A stretch of 25,252 nucleotides of DNA from Streptomyces aureocirculatus (GTDB lineage: Bacteria; Actinomycetota; Actinomycetes; Streptomycetales; Streptomycetaceae). Positions 1 through 7,405 of the stretch are shown in pieces (within the stretch, counting starts at the first letter, position 1; each line of letters begins with the position of its first letter). The DNA lies in NCBI RefSeq assembly GCF_000720475.1, contig NZ_JOAP01000071.1, positions 1-25,252 on the forward strand, read 5' to 3'. Below the pieces are notes generated by a model that saw only the letters and a program-made list of their open reading frames with translations, had not been told where the DNA came from and ran no database searches. The position numbers were made by a program, and so were the translations under genes.

Positions 1-166
1 GCGTTCCTGCGCCCCGCGCCCCGCGCCCCCGCCCCGCACCCGTGCTCCGGGGCCCCGCCCCGCGCCCCGGGGCCGCGCCCCCACCCCCGCGCCCGCGGGC
101 TCCGCGCTCGGGTCCGCACCCCCGCCCGCCCCTGTGGGCAACTGGGCCGCCAGGGGCGGCACGGGT
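1..166. other. GC-rich low-complexity DNA, no gene seen
   Basis: About 120 bases consist almost only of C and G runs of the CCCCGCGCCCC type. I see no convincing reading frame. GCCCCTG (128-134) pairs with CAGGGGC (151-157) around a 16-base loop. This could be a distal terminator for the minus-strand NYN gene, beyond the tandem array, but it is weak evidence. Confidence 0.45.
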
Positions 167-531
167 GGGCACAGGCCCCGGCCTACGGTCACGGGCTGTG
201 GGGCTAGCCGCGCACCGCCTAGGGGCCCACGCCCGCCGGGTGGGCACAGGCCCCGGCTTACGGTGACGGGCTGTGGGGCTAGCCGCGCACCGCCCAGGGG
301 CCCACGCCCGCCGGGGGGCACAGGCCCCGGCCCACGGCGACGGGCTGTGGGGGCTAGCCGCGTACCGCCCGGGGGCCCACGCCCGCCGGGGGGCACAGGC
401 CCCGGCCACGGTGACGGGCTGTGGGGGCTAGCCGCGCACCGCCCAGGGGCCCACGCCCGCCGGGGGGGCACAGGCCCCGGCCACGGTGACGGGACGGGGG
501 GCTAGCCGCGTACCGCCCGGGGGCCCACGCA
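167..531. repeat. Five tandem ~75 bp units
   Basis: Units begin with GGGCACAGGCCCCGG at 167, 242, 316, 391 and 466, so spacings are 75, 74, 75 and 75 bases. Each unit then contains ACGGTGACGGGCTGTG, GGCTAGCCGCGCACCGCC and GGGGCCCACGCCCGCCGG with a few substitutions. The last unit diverges after about 531 and holds the stop codon (502-504) and last codons of the minus-strand NYN gene. Read on the minus strand, every unit carries a similar tail (VGPWAVRG or VGPRAVRG, then TAG). The array therefore looks like repeated duplication of that gene's 3' end. The 74-base unit breaks any long reading frame, so the array is unlikely to be selected as coding. In the first unit GCCCAC (225-230) can pair with GTGGGC (240-245). 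Confidence 0.9.
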
Positions 532-873
532 CTCCGCGCCCAGAGCGCCCACCCGGCGGCGGAGTTCGCGGTCGGCGGTGGCGACCACGCAGGGGCCGGG
601 GGACTCGGTGACTAGTTCCACGATGCGGTCGTCGCCGCTCGCGGGGGCGGAGTCCACCCGTACCCCCTCGACGGAGTCGACCCCCCGCGCCTGCCCCTCG
701 ACGACGAGGACGACATCGAGGGGACCGGGATACAGGGGCGGCAGCCCGAGCGCGGCGAGCGGCACGAGCCGGTCCCGCAAGCGCTCCGCGGCCCCCCGCC
801 GGTCCCGCCACCACCCGTCGGGCACGGAACCCACGACATTGGCGCCGTCCACGACGAGGGTCACAGTCTCCAT
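502..873 (-). CDS. NYN/PIN-type (YacP-like) predicted ribonuclease
   Basis: The protein is 123 residues from ATG at 873; a longer frame to 921 adds 16 residues without family features. It opens with a beta strand and the acidic motif VVDGANVVGS (Asp around residue 8), has a second acidic patch SGDDRIVEL mid-protein, and a third, VVATADRELRRRV, near the end. This spacing of aspartates is that of NYN/PIN nucleases such as YacP/Rae1, which use metal ions to cut RNA. The substrate is unknown. It diverges from the plus-strand gene at 970 with 96 bases between. The last eight residues (VGPRAVRG) and the TAG lie inside the tandem repeat at 167-531, so the C-terminus may vary between strains. Nuclease function is inferred from family motifs only. 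Confidence 0.75.
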   Translation of the reverse strand: METVTLVVDGANVVGSVPDGWWRDRRGAAERLRDRLVPLAALGLPPLYPGPLDVVLVVEGQARGVDSVEGVRVDSAPASGDDRIVELVTESPGPCVVATADRELRRRVGALGAECVGPRAVRG

Positions 874-921
874 GTGGCCAAGCCTCGCACGCCCGGGTGC
901 ACCCACCCCCACCACGCCCAT

Positions 922-927
922 TAGAGT
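922..927 (+). promoter_or_regulatory. Possible -10 element for the gene at 970
   Basis: TAGAGT fits the Streptomyces vegetative -10 pattern TAGRRT and lies 42 bases before the ATG at 970. No good -35 hexamer is seen 16-18 bases upstream, so this is weak. Confidence 0.3.
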
Positions 928-969
928 TGCAGGGACCCGACCTCACTGGCCCCGCCCCCGGAACGCCGC

Positions 970-2031
970 ATGCCCCAAGCCCTCCCCCCACCGACCGTGA
1001 CCGGCGACTGGCTCATACGCGCACGCGACGGCAGGCTCGCCGTGTACGCGTGCGAGAGCGACGCCGTGGTCTGCCGCACCCAACGCCGCCCGGGCGGCCC
1101 CTGGACGGCCCCCCGCGCCGTCGGCGGCGACCAGCGCGTGCACCCCGTCCTCGCCGTGGGACAGGGCACCGACGCGTACGCACACCTGGTGTCGTGGCGC
1201 CCCACCGTCCCCGGCGAGTCAGGACTCGTGCACTCCACGCACTTCCAGCCACACCTCACCGCCCTCGACTGGAACCCGCTCGGCCACCCGAACAAGAAGG
1301 GCGAGAGCACCGGCGTACCCGCCGTGACCGTCGACGCCCAGGGCCGCGCCCACGTCTTCGTACCCAACCGCGGCGGCGGCCTCAGCATGCGGGGCCAGAA
1401 GGAGAGGGGCGGCTGGGGGCCGTGGCGCGACCTCAAGGGCACGGGCGTGACAGGACCGGTCGCCGCGGTCACGGGCGAGTCGGGCCTCGTCACGGCGTAC
1501 GCGACCACCCCCGGCGGCATCCTGCGCTGGCGCCAGGCCTCGCCCGGAGCCGTCCCCGCCCTGGACGGCGCCCCGCTCGCGGTCCGCGCCCGCCCAGGCA
1601 CCCTGCGCGCCCTCGCCACGTCCGCCGAGCACACCACGCTCTACTTCACGGACGAGGACGGCCGGTTGTGCGCGTGGCGGGGCTCCGCCGACGACGCGCC
1701 CATGCGCCTCCTGACGGCGGCGGGCCCGGGCCCGGTGTCCGCGCTGCGCTGCGACCTCGACGGCCACGACTGCACCTTGCTGGCCCAGCGCGCCGAGAGC
1801 GGCCGTGTCGCCTTCGCCGCCTACCCGACCGAACTGGAGTCGGCGGGCGCCTGGTGGACCGAGTCGGGTCCCGCCCTGCCGATCGACGCGCGGGTCTCGC
1901 TCGCGAAGGACGCCGCGGGCCGGGTGGTCGCCGCGACCTTCGTACCCGGCACCGGCGCCCTGCGCCTCACCTACCGCAAGGACGAGCCCGGCCTCGCCCT
2001 CAGAGCCTGGGAGCAGGCGGCCTCCGCCTGA
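970..2031 (+). CDS. Uncharacterised protein, probable beta-propeller fold
   Basis: The product is 353 residues with no signal peptide or membrane segment, so it is probably cytoplasmic. The sequence alternates short beta-type stretches with Gly/Asp turns. Recurrent pieces such as VPAVTVDAQGRAHVFV, GPVAAVTGESGLVTAYA and VSLAKDAAGRVVAATF look like blades of a propeller, similar to proteins that repeat a 'value, tag, control' strand pattern. I see no catalytic motif and assign no activity. The ATG at 970 is preceded by CCGGAACGCCGC, a weak ribosome site. The gene is divergent from the NYN gene and convergent with fadB, separated by a strong two-way terminator. Codon use matches its neighbours, so there is no sign of recent transfer. 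Confidence 0.75.
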   Translation: MPQALPPPTVTGDWLIRARDGRLAVYACESDAVVCRTQRRPGGPWTAPRAVGGDQRVHPVLAVGQGTDAYAHLVSWRPTVPGESGLVHSTHFQPHLTALDWNPLGHPNKKGESTGVPAVTVDAQGRAHVFVPNRGGGLSMRGQKERGGWGPWRDLKGTGVTGPVAAVTGESGLVTAYATTPGGILRWRQASPGAVPALDGAPLAVRARPGTLRALATSAEHTTLYFTDEDGRLCAWRGSADDAPMRLLTAAGPGPVSALRCDLDGHDCTLLAQRAESGRVAFAAYPTELESAGAWWTESGPALPIDARVSLAKDAAGRVVAATFVPGTGALRLTYRKDEPGLALRAWEQAASA

Positions 2032-2077
2032 CCACGGCCGCGCGCGGCAGGCGAGGCGGTCATCCCCTGACATGGAA

Positions 2078-2117
2078 GTGCCCGGTACGTCGTCTCGTAC
2101 GACGACGTACCGGGCAC
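2078..2117. terminator. Bidirectional terminator between 970-2031 gene and fadB
   Basis: A perfect 16-base stem is formed by 2078-2093 (GTGCCCGGTACGTCGT) and 2102-2117, with the 8-base loop CTCGTACG. It lies between two convergent genes, 46 bases after one stop and 21 after the other. Confidence 0.88.
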
Positions 2118-2130
2118 CCCACGCTCACAC

Positions 2131-2148
2131 GCCCGCGCTTACGCGGGC
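2131..2148. terminator. Hairpin overlapping the fadB stop codon
   Basis: GCCCGCG (2131-2137) pairs with CGCGGGC (2142-2148) around the loop CTTA. On the minus strand the loop contains the TAA stop of fadB. It precedes the stronger hairpin at 2078-2117 and may form a double terminator with it. Confidence 0.5.
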
Positions 2149-4280
2149 ACGCTCGCCACACCCGGCTCCAGGAACCGCTTGCCGTTGACGCGCTCGCTGA
2201 CACCCTCACGGTCAAGGTACGGCGTGACGCCGCCCAGGTGGAAGGGCCAGCCCGCGCCGGTGATCAGGCACAGGTCGATGTCCTGCGCCTCGGCGACGAC
2301 ACCCTCGTCGAGCATGAGCCCGATCTCCTGGGCGACGGCGTCGAGCACCCGGGCCCGCACCTGCTCCTCGGTCAGGACCAAGTCGCCCTGCTTCAGGAGC
2401 GCGGCCACCTCGGGGTCGAGCTCCGGCTTGGCGCCAGTCTCGGCGGAGTGCACGTAGAAGCCGCGCTTGCCCGCCTCGACGACGGACTTCAGGTTCGGCG
2501 ACACCGTGAAGCGGTCCGGGAAGGCCCGGTTGAGGGTCTCCGAGACGTGCAGACCGATGGCCGGACCGACCAGTTCGAGGAGGACCAGCGGCGACATCGG
2601 CAGGCCGAGGGGCTCGACGGCCTTCTCGGCCACCGGCACCGGGGTGCCCTCGTCGATGACGTTCTGGATCTCGCCCATGAAGCGGGTGAGGATGCGGTTC
2701 ACGACGAACGCCGGGGCGTCCTTCACCAGGACCGCGGTCTTCTTCAGCTTCTTGGCGACACCGAAGGCCGTGGCCAGCGAGGCGTCGTCGGTCTGCTCGC
2801 CGCGCACGATCTCCAGGAGGGGGAGGATCGCGACCGGGTTGAAGAAGTGGAAGCCGACGACCCGCTCGGGGTGCTTCAGCTTCGACGCCATCTCCGTGAC
2901 GGACAGGGACGAGGTGTTCGTGGCGAAGATCGCGTGCGCCGGGGCGACCGCCTCCACCTCCGCGAACACCTGCTGCTTGACGCCGATCTCCTCGAAGACG
3001 GCCTCGATGACGAAGTCCGCGTCCGCGAAGCCCTCCGCCTTGTCCAGGACACCGGTGACCAGCGCCTTCAGGCGGTTCGCCTTGTCCTGGTTGATACGGC
3101 CCTTGCCGAGCAGCTTGTCGATCTCGGCGTGGACGTAGCCGACGCCCTTGTCCACGCGCTCCTGGTCGATGTCGGTCAGCACGACCGGCACCTCAAGGCG
3201 GCGCAGGAAGAGCAGCGCGAGCTGCGAGGCCATCAGGCCCGCGCCCACGACGCCGACCTTGGTGACCGGCCGCGCCAGGTTCTTGTCCGGGGCGCCCGCG
3301 GGGCGCTTGGCGCGCTTCTGGACGAGGTTGAACGCGTAGATGCCGCTGCGCAGTTCGCCGCCCATCATGAGGTCGGCGAGCGCGGTGTCCTCCGCGTCGA
3401 AGCCCTTCTGGAGGTCGCCGTCCTTCGCGCCCGCGACGATGTCCAGGGCGCGGTACGCGGCCGGGGCCGCGCCGTGCACCTTGGAGTCCGCGATGGCGCG
3501 GCCGCGGGCGACCGCCGCGTCCCAGGCCTCGCCGCGGTCGATCTCCGGGCGCTCGACCTTGACGTCCCCCTTCAGGACGGACGCCGTCCACACCAGCGAC
3601 TGCTCCAGGAAGTCCGCGCCCTCGAACAGCGAGTCCGCGATGCCGAGTTCGAAGACCTGCTTGCCCTTGAGCTGCTTGTTCTGGTTCAGCGAGTTCTCGA
3701 TGATGACCGAAACCGCGCGGTCCGCGCCGATCAGGTTCGGAAGGAGCGTGCAGCCGCCCCAGCCGGGCACGAGACCGAGGAAGACCTCGGGCAGGGAGAA
3801 GGCGGGCAGGGCCTTCGACACGGTCCGGTACGTGCAGTGCAGACCGACCTCGACGCCACCGCCCATGGCGGCACCGTTGTAGTACGCGAACGTCGGCACG
3901 GCGAGCCCGGCGAGCCGCTTGAAGACGTCGTGGCCGCCCTTGCCGATGGCGAGCGCGTCCTCGTGCCGCTTGAGGATCTCGACGCCCTTGAGGTCGGCGC
4001 CGACGGCGAAGATGAACGGCTTGCCGGTGATGCCGACGCCGACGACCGTGCCCTCGGCGGCCTCCTTCTCGACCTGGTCGAGGGCGGCGTTCAGGTTCGC
4101 GAGCGAGCCCGGGCCGAAGGTGGTCGGCTTGGTGTGGTCGAAGCCGTTGTCGAGGGTGATGAGGGCGAAGCGCCCGGCCCCCGCGGGCAGGTCGAGGTGG
4201 CGTACGTGAGCCTGCGTCACGACCTCGTCGGGGAACAGCTCGGCCGCACCCTTCAACAGCTCAGTGGTGGTGGTGCTCAC
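2139..4280 (-). CDS. fadB: Fatty-acid oxidation complex alpha: enoyl-CoA hydratase / 3-hydroxyacyl-CoA dehydrogenase
   Basis: The 713-residue protein is the usual length of the bifunctional family and catalyses hydration of trans-2-enoyl-CoA and NAD-dependent oxidation of 3-hydroxyacyl-CoA. The N-terminal crotonase domain shows FAVGADLKG (about 91-99), GGGVEVGLHC with Glu144 and LPEVFLGLVPGWGG with Glu165, the two catalytic acids. A Rossmann motif KVGVVGAGLMASQLA starts at 341. The dehydrogenase dyad is His478 in VGFHFFNP and Glu490 in LLEIVRG. A C-terminal helical domain follows (FVVNRILTRF). The start is GTG at 4280, preceded by GGAGG and a 6-base spacer inside the end of fadA. GTG and the fadA TGA overlap as GTGA, so translation is coupled. 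With FadA it should form the cytoplasmic beta-oxidation complex. Confidence 0.95.
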   Translation of the reverse strand: MSTTTTELLKGAAELFPDEVVTQAHVRHLDLPAGAGRFALITLDNGFDHTKPTTFGPGSLANLNAALDQVEKEAAEGTVVGVGITGKPFIFAVGADLKGVEILKRHEDALAIGKGGHDVFKRLAGLAVPTFAYYNGAAMGGGVEVGLHCTYRTVSKALPAFSLPEVFLGLVPGWGGCTLLPNLIGADRAVSVIIENSLNQNKQLKGKQVFELGIADSLFEGADFLEQSLVWTASVLKGDVKVERPEIDRGEAWDAAVARGRAIADSKVHGAAPAAYRALDIVAGAKDGDLQKGFDAEDTALADLMMGGELRSGIYAFNLVQKRAKRPAGAPDKNLARPVTKVGVVGAGLMASQLALLFLRRLEVPVVLTDIDQERVDKGVGYVHAEIDKLLGKGRINQDKANRLKALVTGVLDKAEGFADADFVIEAVFEEIGVKQQVFAEVEAVAPAHAIFATNTSSLSVTEMASKLKHPERVVGFHFFNPVAILPLLEIVRGEQTDDASLATAFGVAKKLKKTAVLVKDAPAFVVNRILTRFMGEIQNVIDEGTPVPVAEKAVEPLGLPMSPLVLLELVGPAIGLHVSETLNRAFPDRFTVSPNLKSVVEAGKRGFYVHSAETGAKPELDPEVAALLKQGDLVLTEEQVRARVLDAVAQEIGLMLDEGVVAEAQDIDLCLITGAGWPFHLGGVTPYLDREGVSERVNGKRFLEPGVASVPA

Positions 4281-5503
4281 TTGTCGCCTCCGGCGTCCTT
4301 GTGGTGCGGGTTCTCCCAGATGACCGTGGCGCCCATGCCGAAGCCGACACACATGGTGGTCAGGCCGTAGCGGACCTCGGGCTGCTCCTCGAACTGCCGC
4401 GCCAACTGCGTCATCAGCCGGACACCGGACGAGGCGAGGGGGTGGCCGAAGGCGATGGCGCCGCCGTACTGGTTGACGCGGGCGTCGTCGTCGGCGATGC
4501 CGTAGTGCTCCAGGAAGGCGAGGACCTGTACGGCGAAGGCCTCATTGATCTCGAAGAGACCGATGTCGTCGATGCGCAGGCCCGCCTGGGCGAGGGCCTT
4601 CTCGGTGGCCGGGATGGGGCCGTAGCCCATGACCTCCGGCTCGACTCCGGCGAAGGAGTACGAGACGAGCCGCATCTTGACCGGCAGCCCGTTCTCGCGG
4701 GCGAAGTCCTCGGAAGCGATGATCGAGGCGGTGGCGCCGTCGTTGAGACCGGCGGCGTTGCCCGCCGTGACCCGGCCGTGCGTACGGAACGGCGTCTTCA
4801 GGCCCGCGAGGTTCTCCAGGGTGGTGCCGGGCCGCATCGGCTCGTCCTGGGTCGCGAGCCCCCACCCGGTCTCGCCCGCTTCTTCGTTGGTGCGGCGTAC
4901 GGAGACCGGCACCAGGTCCTGCTGGATCTTGCCGTTGGCGTACGCCTTGGCGGCCTTCTCCTGCGAGCGCACCGCGTACTCGTCGGCGCGCTGCTTGGTG
5001 ATGGAGGGGTAGCGGTCGTGCAGGTTCTCCGCCGTCATGCCCATGAACAGGGCGGACTCGTCGACCAGCTTCTCGCTCACGAAGCGCGGGTTGGGGTCGA
5101 CGCCCTCGCCCATGGGGTGGCGGCCCATGTGCTCAACACCGCCGGCGATCACGGCGTCGTACGCGCCGAAGGCGATGGAGCCCGCGGTGGTGGTGACGGC
5201 CGTCAGGGCGCCCGCGCACATGCGGTCCACCGAGTAGCCCGGCACGGACTGCGGCAGCCCGGCGAGGATGCCGGCCGTACGGCCGATGGTGAGGCCCTGG
5301 TCGCCGATCTGCGTGGTCGCGGCGATCGCGACCTCGTCGATCTTGGCCGGGTCCAGGGCCGGGTTGCGGCGAAGGAGCTCCCGGATCGCCTTGACGATCA
5401 TGTCGTCGGCCCGGGTCTCGTGGTAGATACCCTTCGGTCCCGCCTTGCCGAACGGGGTGCGGACGCCGTCGACGAAGACGACGTCCCTGACGGTACGAGG
5501 CAC
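4277..5503 (-). CDS. fadA: Acetyl-CoA acyltransferase (3-ketoacyl-CoA thiolase)
   Basis: The 408-residue thiolase cleaves 3-ketoacyl-CoA with CoA to acetyl-CoA and a shortened acyl-CoA, the last step of beta-oxidation. Visible catalytic parts are the nucleophile Cys96 in SVDRMCAGAL, the NEAFA motif, His354 in GGAIAFGHPLASSG and the general-base Cys385 in TTMCVGFGMG. The length is normal for the family (about 390-410). The start is GTG at 5503, chosen because GGAGGAG lies just upstream with a 7-base spacer. It is the first gene of the fadA-fadB operon. A promoter (5554-5582) and an overlapping palindrome (5558-5573) lie about 50 bases upstream, suggesting repression relieved by acyl-CoA. Broad substrate range is inferred from context; chain-length preference cannot be read from the sequence. 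Confidence 0.95.
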   Translation of the reverse strand: MPRTVRDVVFVDGVRTPFGKAGPKGIYHETRADDMIVKAIRELLRRNPALDPAKIDEVAIAATTQIGDQGLTIGRTAGILAGLPQSVPGYSVDRMCAGALTAVTTTAGSIAFGAYDAVIAGGVEHMGRHPMGEGVDPNPRFVSEKLVDESALFMGMTAENLHDRYPSITKQRADEYAVRSQEKAAKAYANGKIQQDLVPVSVRRTNEEAGETGWGLATQDEPMRPGTTLENLAGLKTPFRTHGRVTAGNAAGLNDGATASIIASEDFARENGLPVKMRLVSYSFAGVEPEVMGYGPIPATEKALAQAGLRIDDIGLFEINEAFAVQVLAFLEHYGIADDDARVNQYGGAIAFGHPLASSGVRLMTQLARQFEEQPEVRYGLTTMCVGFGMGATVIWENPHHKDAGGDK

Positions 5504-5553
5504 GATGGCTCTCCTCCAGGGTGCGGTGCGCCTGCGGCGCGCTTCCTCGGGTC

Positions 5554-5582
5554 ATGCTACTTGCCGGTAACTACAAGGCCAA
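5554..5582 (-). promoter_or_regulatory. fadAB promoter, housekeeping-sigma type
   Basis: On the minus strand TTGGCC (5582-5577) and TAGCAT (5559-5554) are separated by 17 bases. This matches Streptomyces -35/-10 consensus well and gives a leader of roughly 45 bases before the GTG at 5503. Confidence 0.65.
5558..5573. promoter_or_regulatory. Palindromic operator over the fadAB promoter
   Basis: TACTTGCCGGTAACTA is a 16-base imperfect palindrome (12 of 16 positions symmetrical, core TT-CCGG-AA). It covers the end of the -10 and the spacer, where a bound repressor would block transcription. A TetR-family fatty-acid regulator is the likely binder, but none is encoded next to fadAB in this window. 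Confidence 0.6.
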
Positions 5583-5663
5583 GGGTCCCCCCGGAGAGGA
5601 ACACGTCACACAGTCCGGGGGTGTGTCCAATGGTCCTGGCCTCCGGACCGCTCGCTGGGCGAG

Positions 5664-6035
5664 GCGACTCCGTACCTGCGGTCCGTCCTCGGCCTGAGCC
5701 CGTTCAAGGCCGCGCTGTGGAGCCTGGTGCCCGCCGCGGGAGTGGTCGTTATGGAAGTTGGGCGGTCTACAGCAGGGACATGGCCGACGCGCCGCTCTCC
5801 TGCGTGCCGCAGGCCGAAGCCGTACGCGAAACGCTGGGCGGCGCGACGGCCGTCGTCGGCCCAGTCGCCCGACGGGACCCCCACCGCCGTACTGGCGGCC
5901 GCGCGCGACGCCTTCACTCACGGGATGAGCTACGCGGCCGTCGTCATGGCCGCGGCCGGGCTCTTCTCGTTCACCTGGCTGAGGGGCGCGGGGAGCACGA
6001 GGCGCCCGACGGAACCAGCGCGCGCCCCCGCCTAG
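5664..6035 (+). pseudogene. Decayed MFS (DHA2/EmrB-type) transporter gene
   Basis: Three pieces resemble the C-terminal half of a 14-helix drug-efflux MFS protein, in matching order but in different frames. From 5664 one frame reads TPYLRSVLGLSPFKAALW then SLVPAAGVVV, the loop and helix typical of such transporters. From about 5760 another frame reads AVYSRDMADAP and then AVRETLGGATAVVG. From about 5875 the first frame resumes with PTAVLAAARDAFTHG and a hydrophobic helix ending in FTWLRG, stopping at TAG 6033-6035. Between the first two pieces roughly 80 expected residues are missing, and a frameshift lies near 5870. No start codon or 5' half remains. Family membership is from recognised motifs. 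Its TAG overlaps the TAG of convergent rnd within CCTAGG. Confidence 0.7.
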
Positions 6036-7327
6036 GGCGCGGGCGTCGCCAGCGCGGCCGCCAGGGCCGGTGCGACCTGGGTGATCTGCCAGGGGCGGGC
6101 GCCGTAGGCGGTCAGGGTGGTGGCGACGGAGGGGACGGAGAGGTCGGCCGGGGGCTCCCAGCAGACGCGGCGGACCGTGTCCGGGGTGATCAGGTTCTCC
6201 TGCGGCATGCCGAGGCGCTCGGCGAGCGCCGACACCGCCGCCCGCGCCGCGGAGAGCCGGGCCGCGGCGGCCGGATCCCGGTCGGCCCACGACCGGGGCG
6301 GCGGCGGCCCCGCCACCGCCTGCCCGGGCTGCGGCAGCTCCGCGTCCGGCAGCGCCTTGGCACGGTCGACCGCGGTCTGCCACTGCTCCAACTGACGCCG
6401 CCCCATCCGGTGCCCGAATCCGGGCAGCGCGGTGAGCGCGTGCACGTTCGGGGGCAGGGCGAGGGCCGCTTCCACGATCGCGCCGTCACTGAGGACCTTG
6501 CCGGGGGAGACGTCCCGCCGCTGGGCGATCCGGTCCCGGGTCGTCCACAGCTCCCGTACGACGGCCATCTGCCGTCGGCGCCGCACCTTGTGCATGCCCG
6601 ACGTACGCCGCCAGGGGTCCTTGCGGGGCGGGGCGGGCGGCGCGGACGCGATCGCGTCGAACTCCTCGCGGGCCCACTCCAGCTTCCCCTGCCGGTCCAG
6701 TTCCTTCTCCAGCGCGTCCCTCAGGTCGACGAGGAGTTCCACGTCGAGCGCGGCGTAGCGCAGCCAGGGCTCGGGGAGCGGGCGGGTGGACCAGTCGACC
6801 GCGGAGTGGCCCTTCTCCAGGACATAGCCGAGGACGCTCTCGACCATCGCGCCGAGGCCGACCCGGGGGAACCCGGCGAGCCGCCCGGCGAGCTCGGTGT
6901 CGAAGATGCTGGACGGAACCATGCCTATTTCCCGCAGGCACGGCAGGTCCTGGGTCGCCGCGTGCAGCACCCACTCGGCGCCGGCGAGCGCCTCGCCGAG
7001 CCCGGAGAGGTCGGGGCAGGCGACGGGGTCGATCAGCGCGGAGCCCGCGCCCTCACGGCGGAGCTGGACGAGATACGCGCGCTGTCCGTAGCGGTACCCG
7101 GAGGCCCGCTCGGCGTCCACGGCCACCGGTCCCGTACCGGCGGCAAATGCCGCGATGACCTGCGCGAGGGCATCGGGGTCCGCGACGACCGGCGGAATGC
7201 CGTCACGCGGTTCGAGCAGAGGGGTGGGAGTCCCTTCGACGGAGACGCCTGCGACGCCTTCGTCCGGAGGAGCGCCTCCGGTGGTTCGCAGTGAGCTGTC
7301 TGCTGCGGTCTCTTGGGCGTCGGTCAC
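6032..7327 (-). CDS. rnd: Ribonuclease D (DEDD 3'-5' exoribonuclease with HRDC domain)
   Basis: The 431-residue protein is a 3'-to-5' RNA exonuclease expected to trim tRNA or other stable RNA ends. The exonuclease domain carries the metal ligands Asp71 and Glu73 in VAVDAERASG, Asp127 in HAATQDLPCL, and Tyr191 and Asp195 in WLRYAALDVELL. An HRDC-like helical domain follows at about 250-335 (DPWRRTSGMHKVRRRRQ through ALPGFGHRMGRRQL), with a further helical tail. The first ~40 residues are Pro/Gly-rich and unconserved. GTG at 7327 is the furthest start, but no clear ribosome site precedes it, so a start some codons later is possible. It lies downstream of whiI, separated by a hairpin at 7355-7386, so it is probably transcribed on its own. 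Confidence 0.92.
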   Translation of the reverse strand: MTDAQETAADSSLRTTGGAPPDEGVAGVSVEGTPTPLLEPRDGIPPVVADPDALAQVIAAFAAGTGPVAVDAERASGYRYGQRAYLVQLRREGAGSALIDPVACPDLSGLGEALAGAEWVLHAATQDLPCLREIGMVPSSIFDTELAGRLAGFPRVGLGAMVESVLGYVLEKGHSAVDWSTRPLPEPWLRYAALDVELLVDLRDALEKELDRQGKLEWAREEFDAIASAPPAPPRKDPWRRTSGMHKVRRRRQMAVVRELWTTRDRIAQRRDVSPGKVLSDGAIVEAALALPPNVHALTALPGFGHRMGRRQLEQWQTAVDRAKALPDAELPQPGQAVAGPPPPRSWADRDPAAAARLSAARAAVSALAERLGMPQENLITPDTVRRVCWEPPADLSVPSVATTLTAYGARPWQITQVAPALAAALATPAP

Positions 7328-7354
7328 CTGTGAAGGGTATCTGTGAACGCACGG

Positions 7355-7386
7355 CGCCCGTCGACGGAACGTTACGTCGACGGGCG
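7355..7386 (-). terminator. whiI terminator
   Basis: A perfect 12-base stem CGCCCGTCGACG (7355-7366) pairs with 7375-7386 around an 8-base loop. It starts 20 bases past the whiI stop and sits before the rnd start. Confidence 0.75.
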
Positions 7387-7405
7387 GCGAGGGGGTGTAA
7401 ATCAG

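Noticed and set aside
134..505. Plus-strand frame across the 75 bp array as a repeat protein
   Set aside because: One unit is 74 bases long and shifts the frame, giving different residues before and after, so there is no sign of selection for a repeat protein.
897..4370. 1157-residue plus-strand open frame
   Set aside because: It is antisense to fadB and out of frame with the gene at 970-2031. It is rich in Arg/Pro or Glu/Val/Leu runs typical of shadow frames in GC-rich DNA and has no domain motifs.
4301..7294. 997-residue plus-strand open frame
   Set aside because: It lies opposite fadA and rnd, both well supported by catalytic motifs. Only the short MFS-like pieces at 5760-5875 within it are meaningful.
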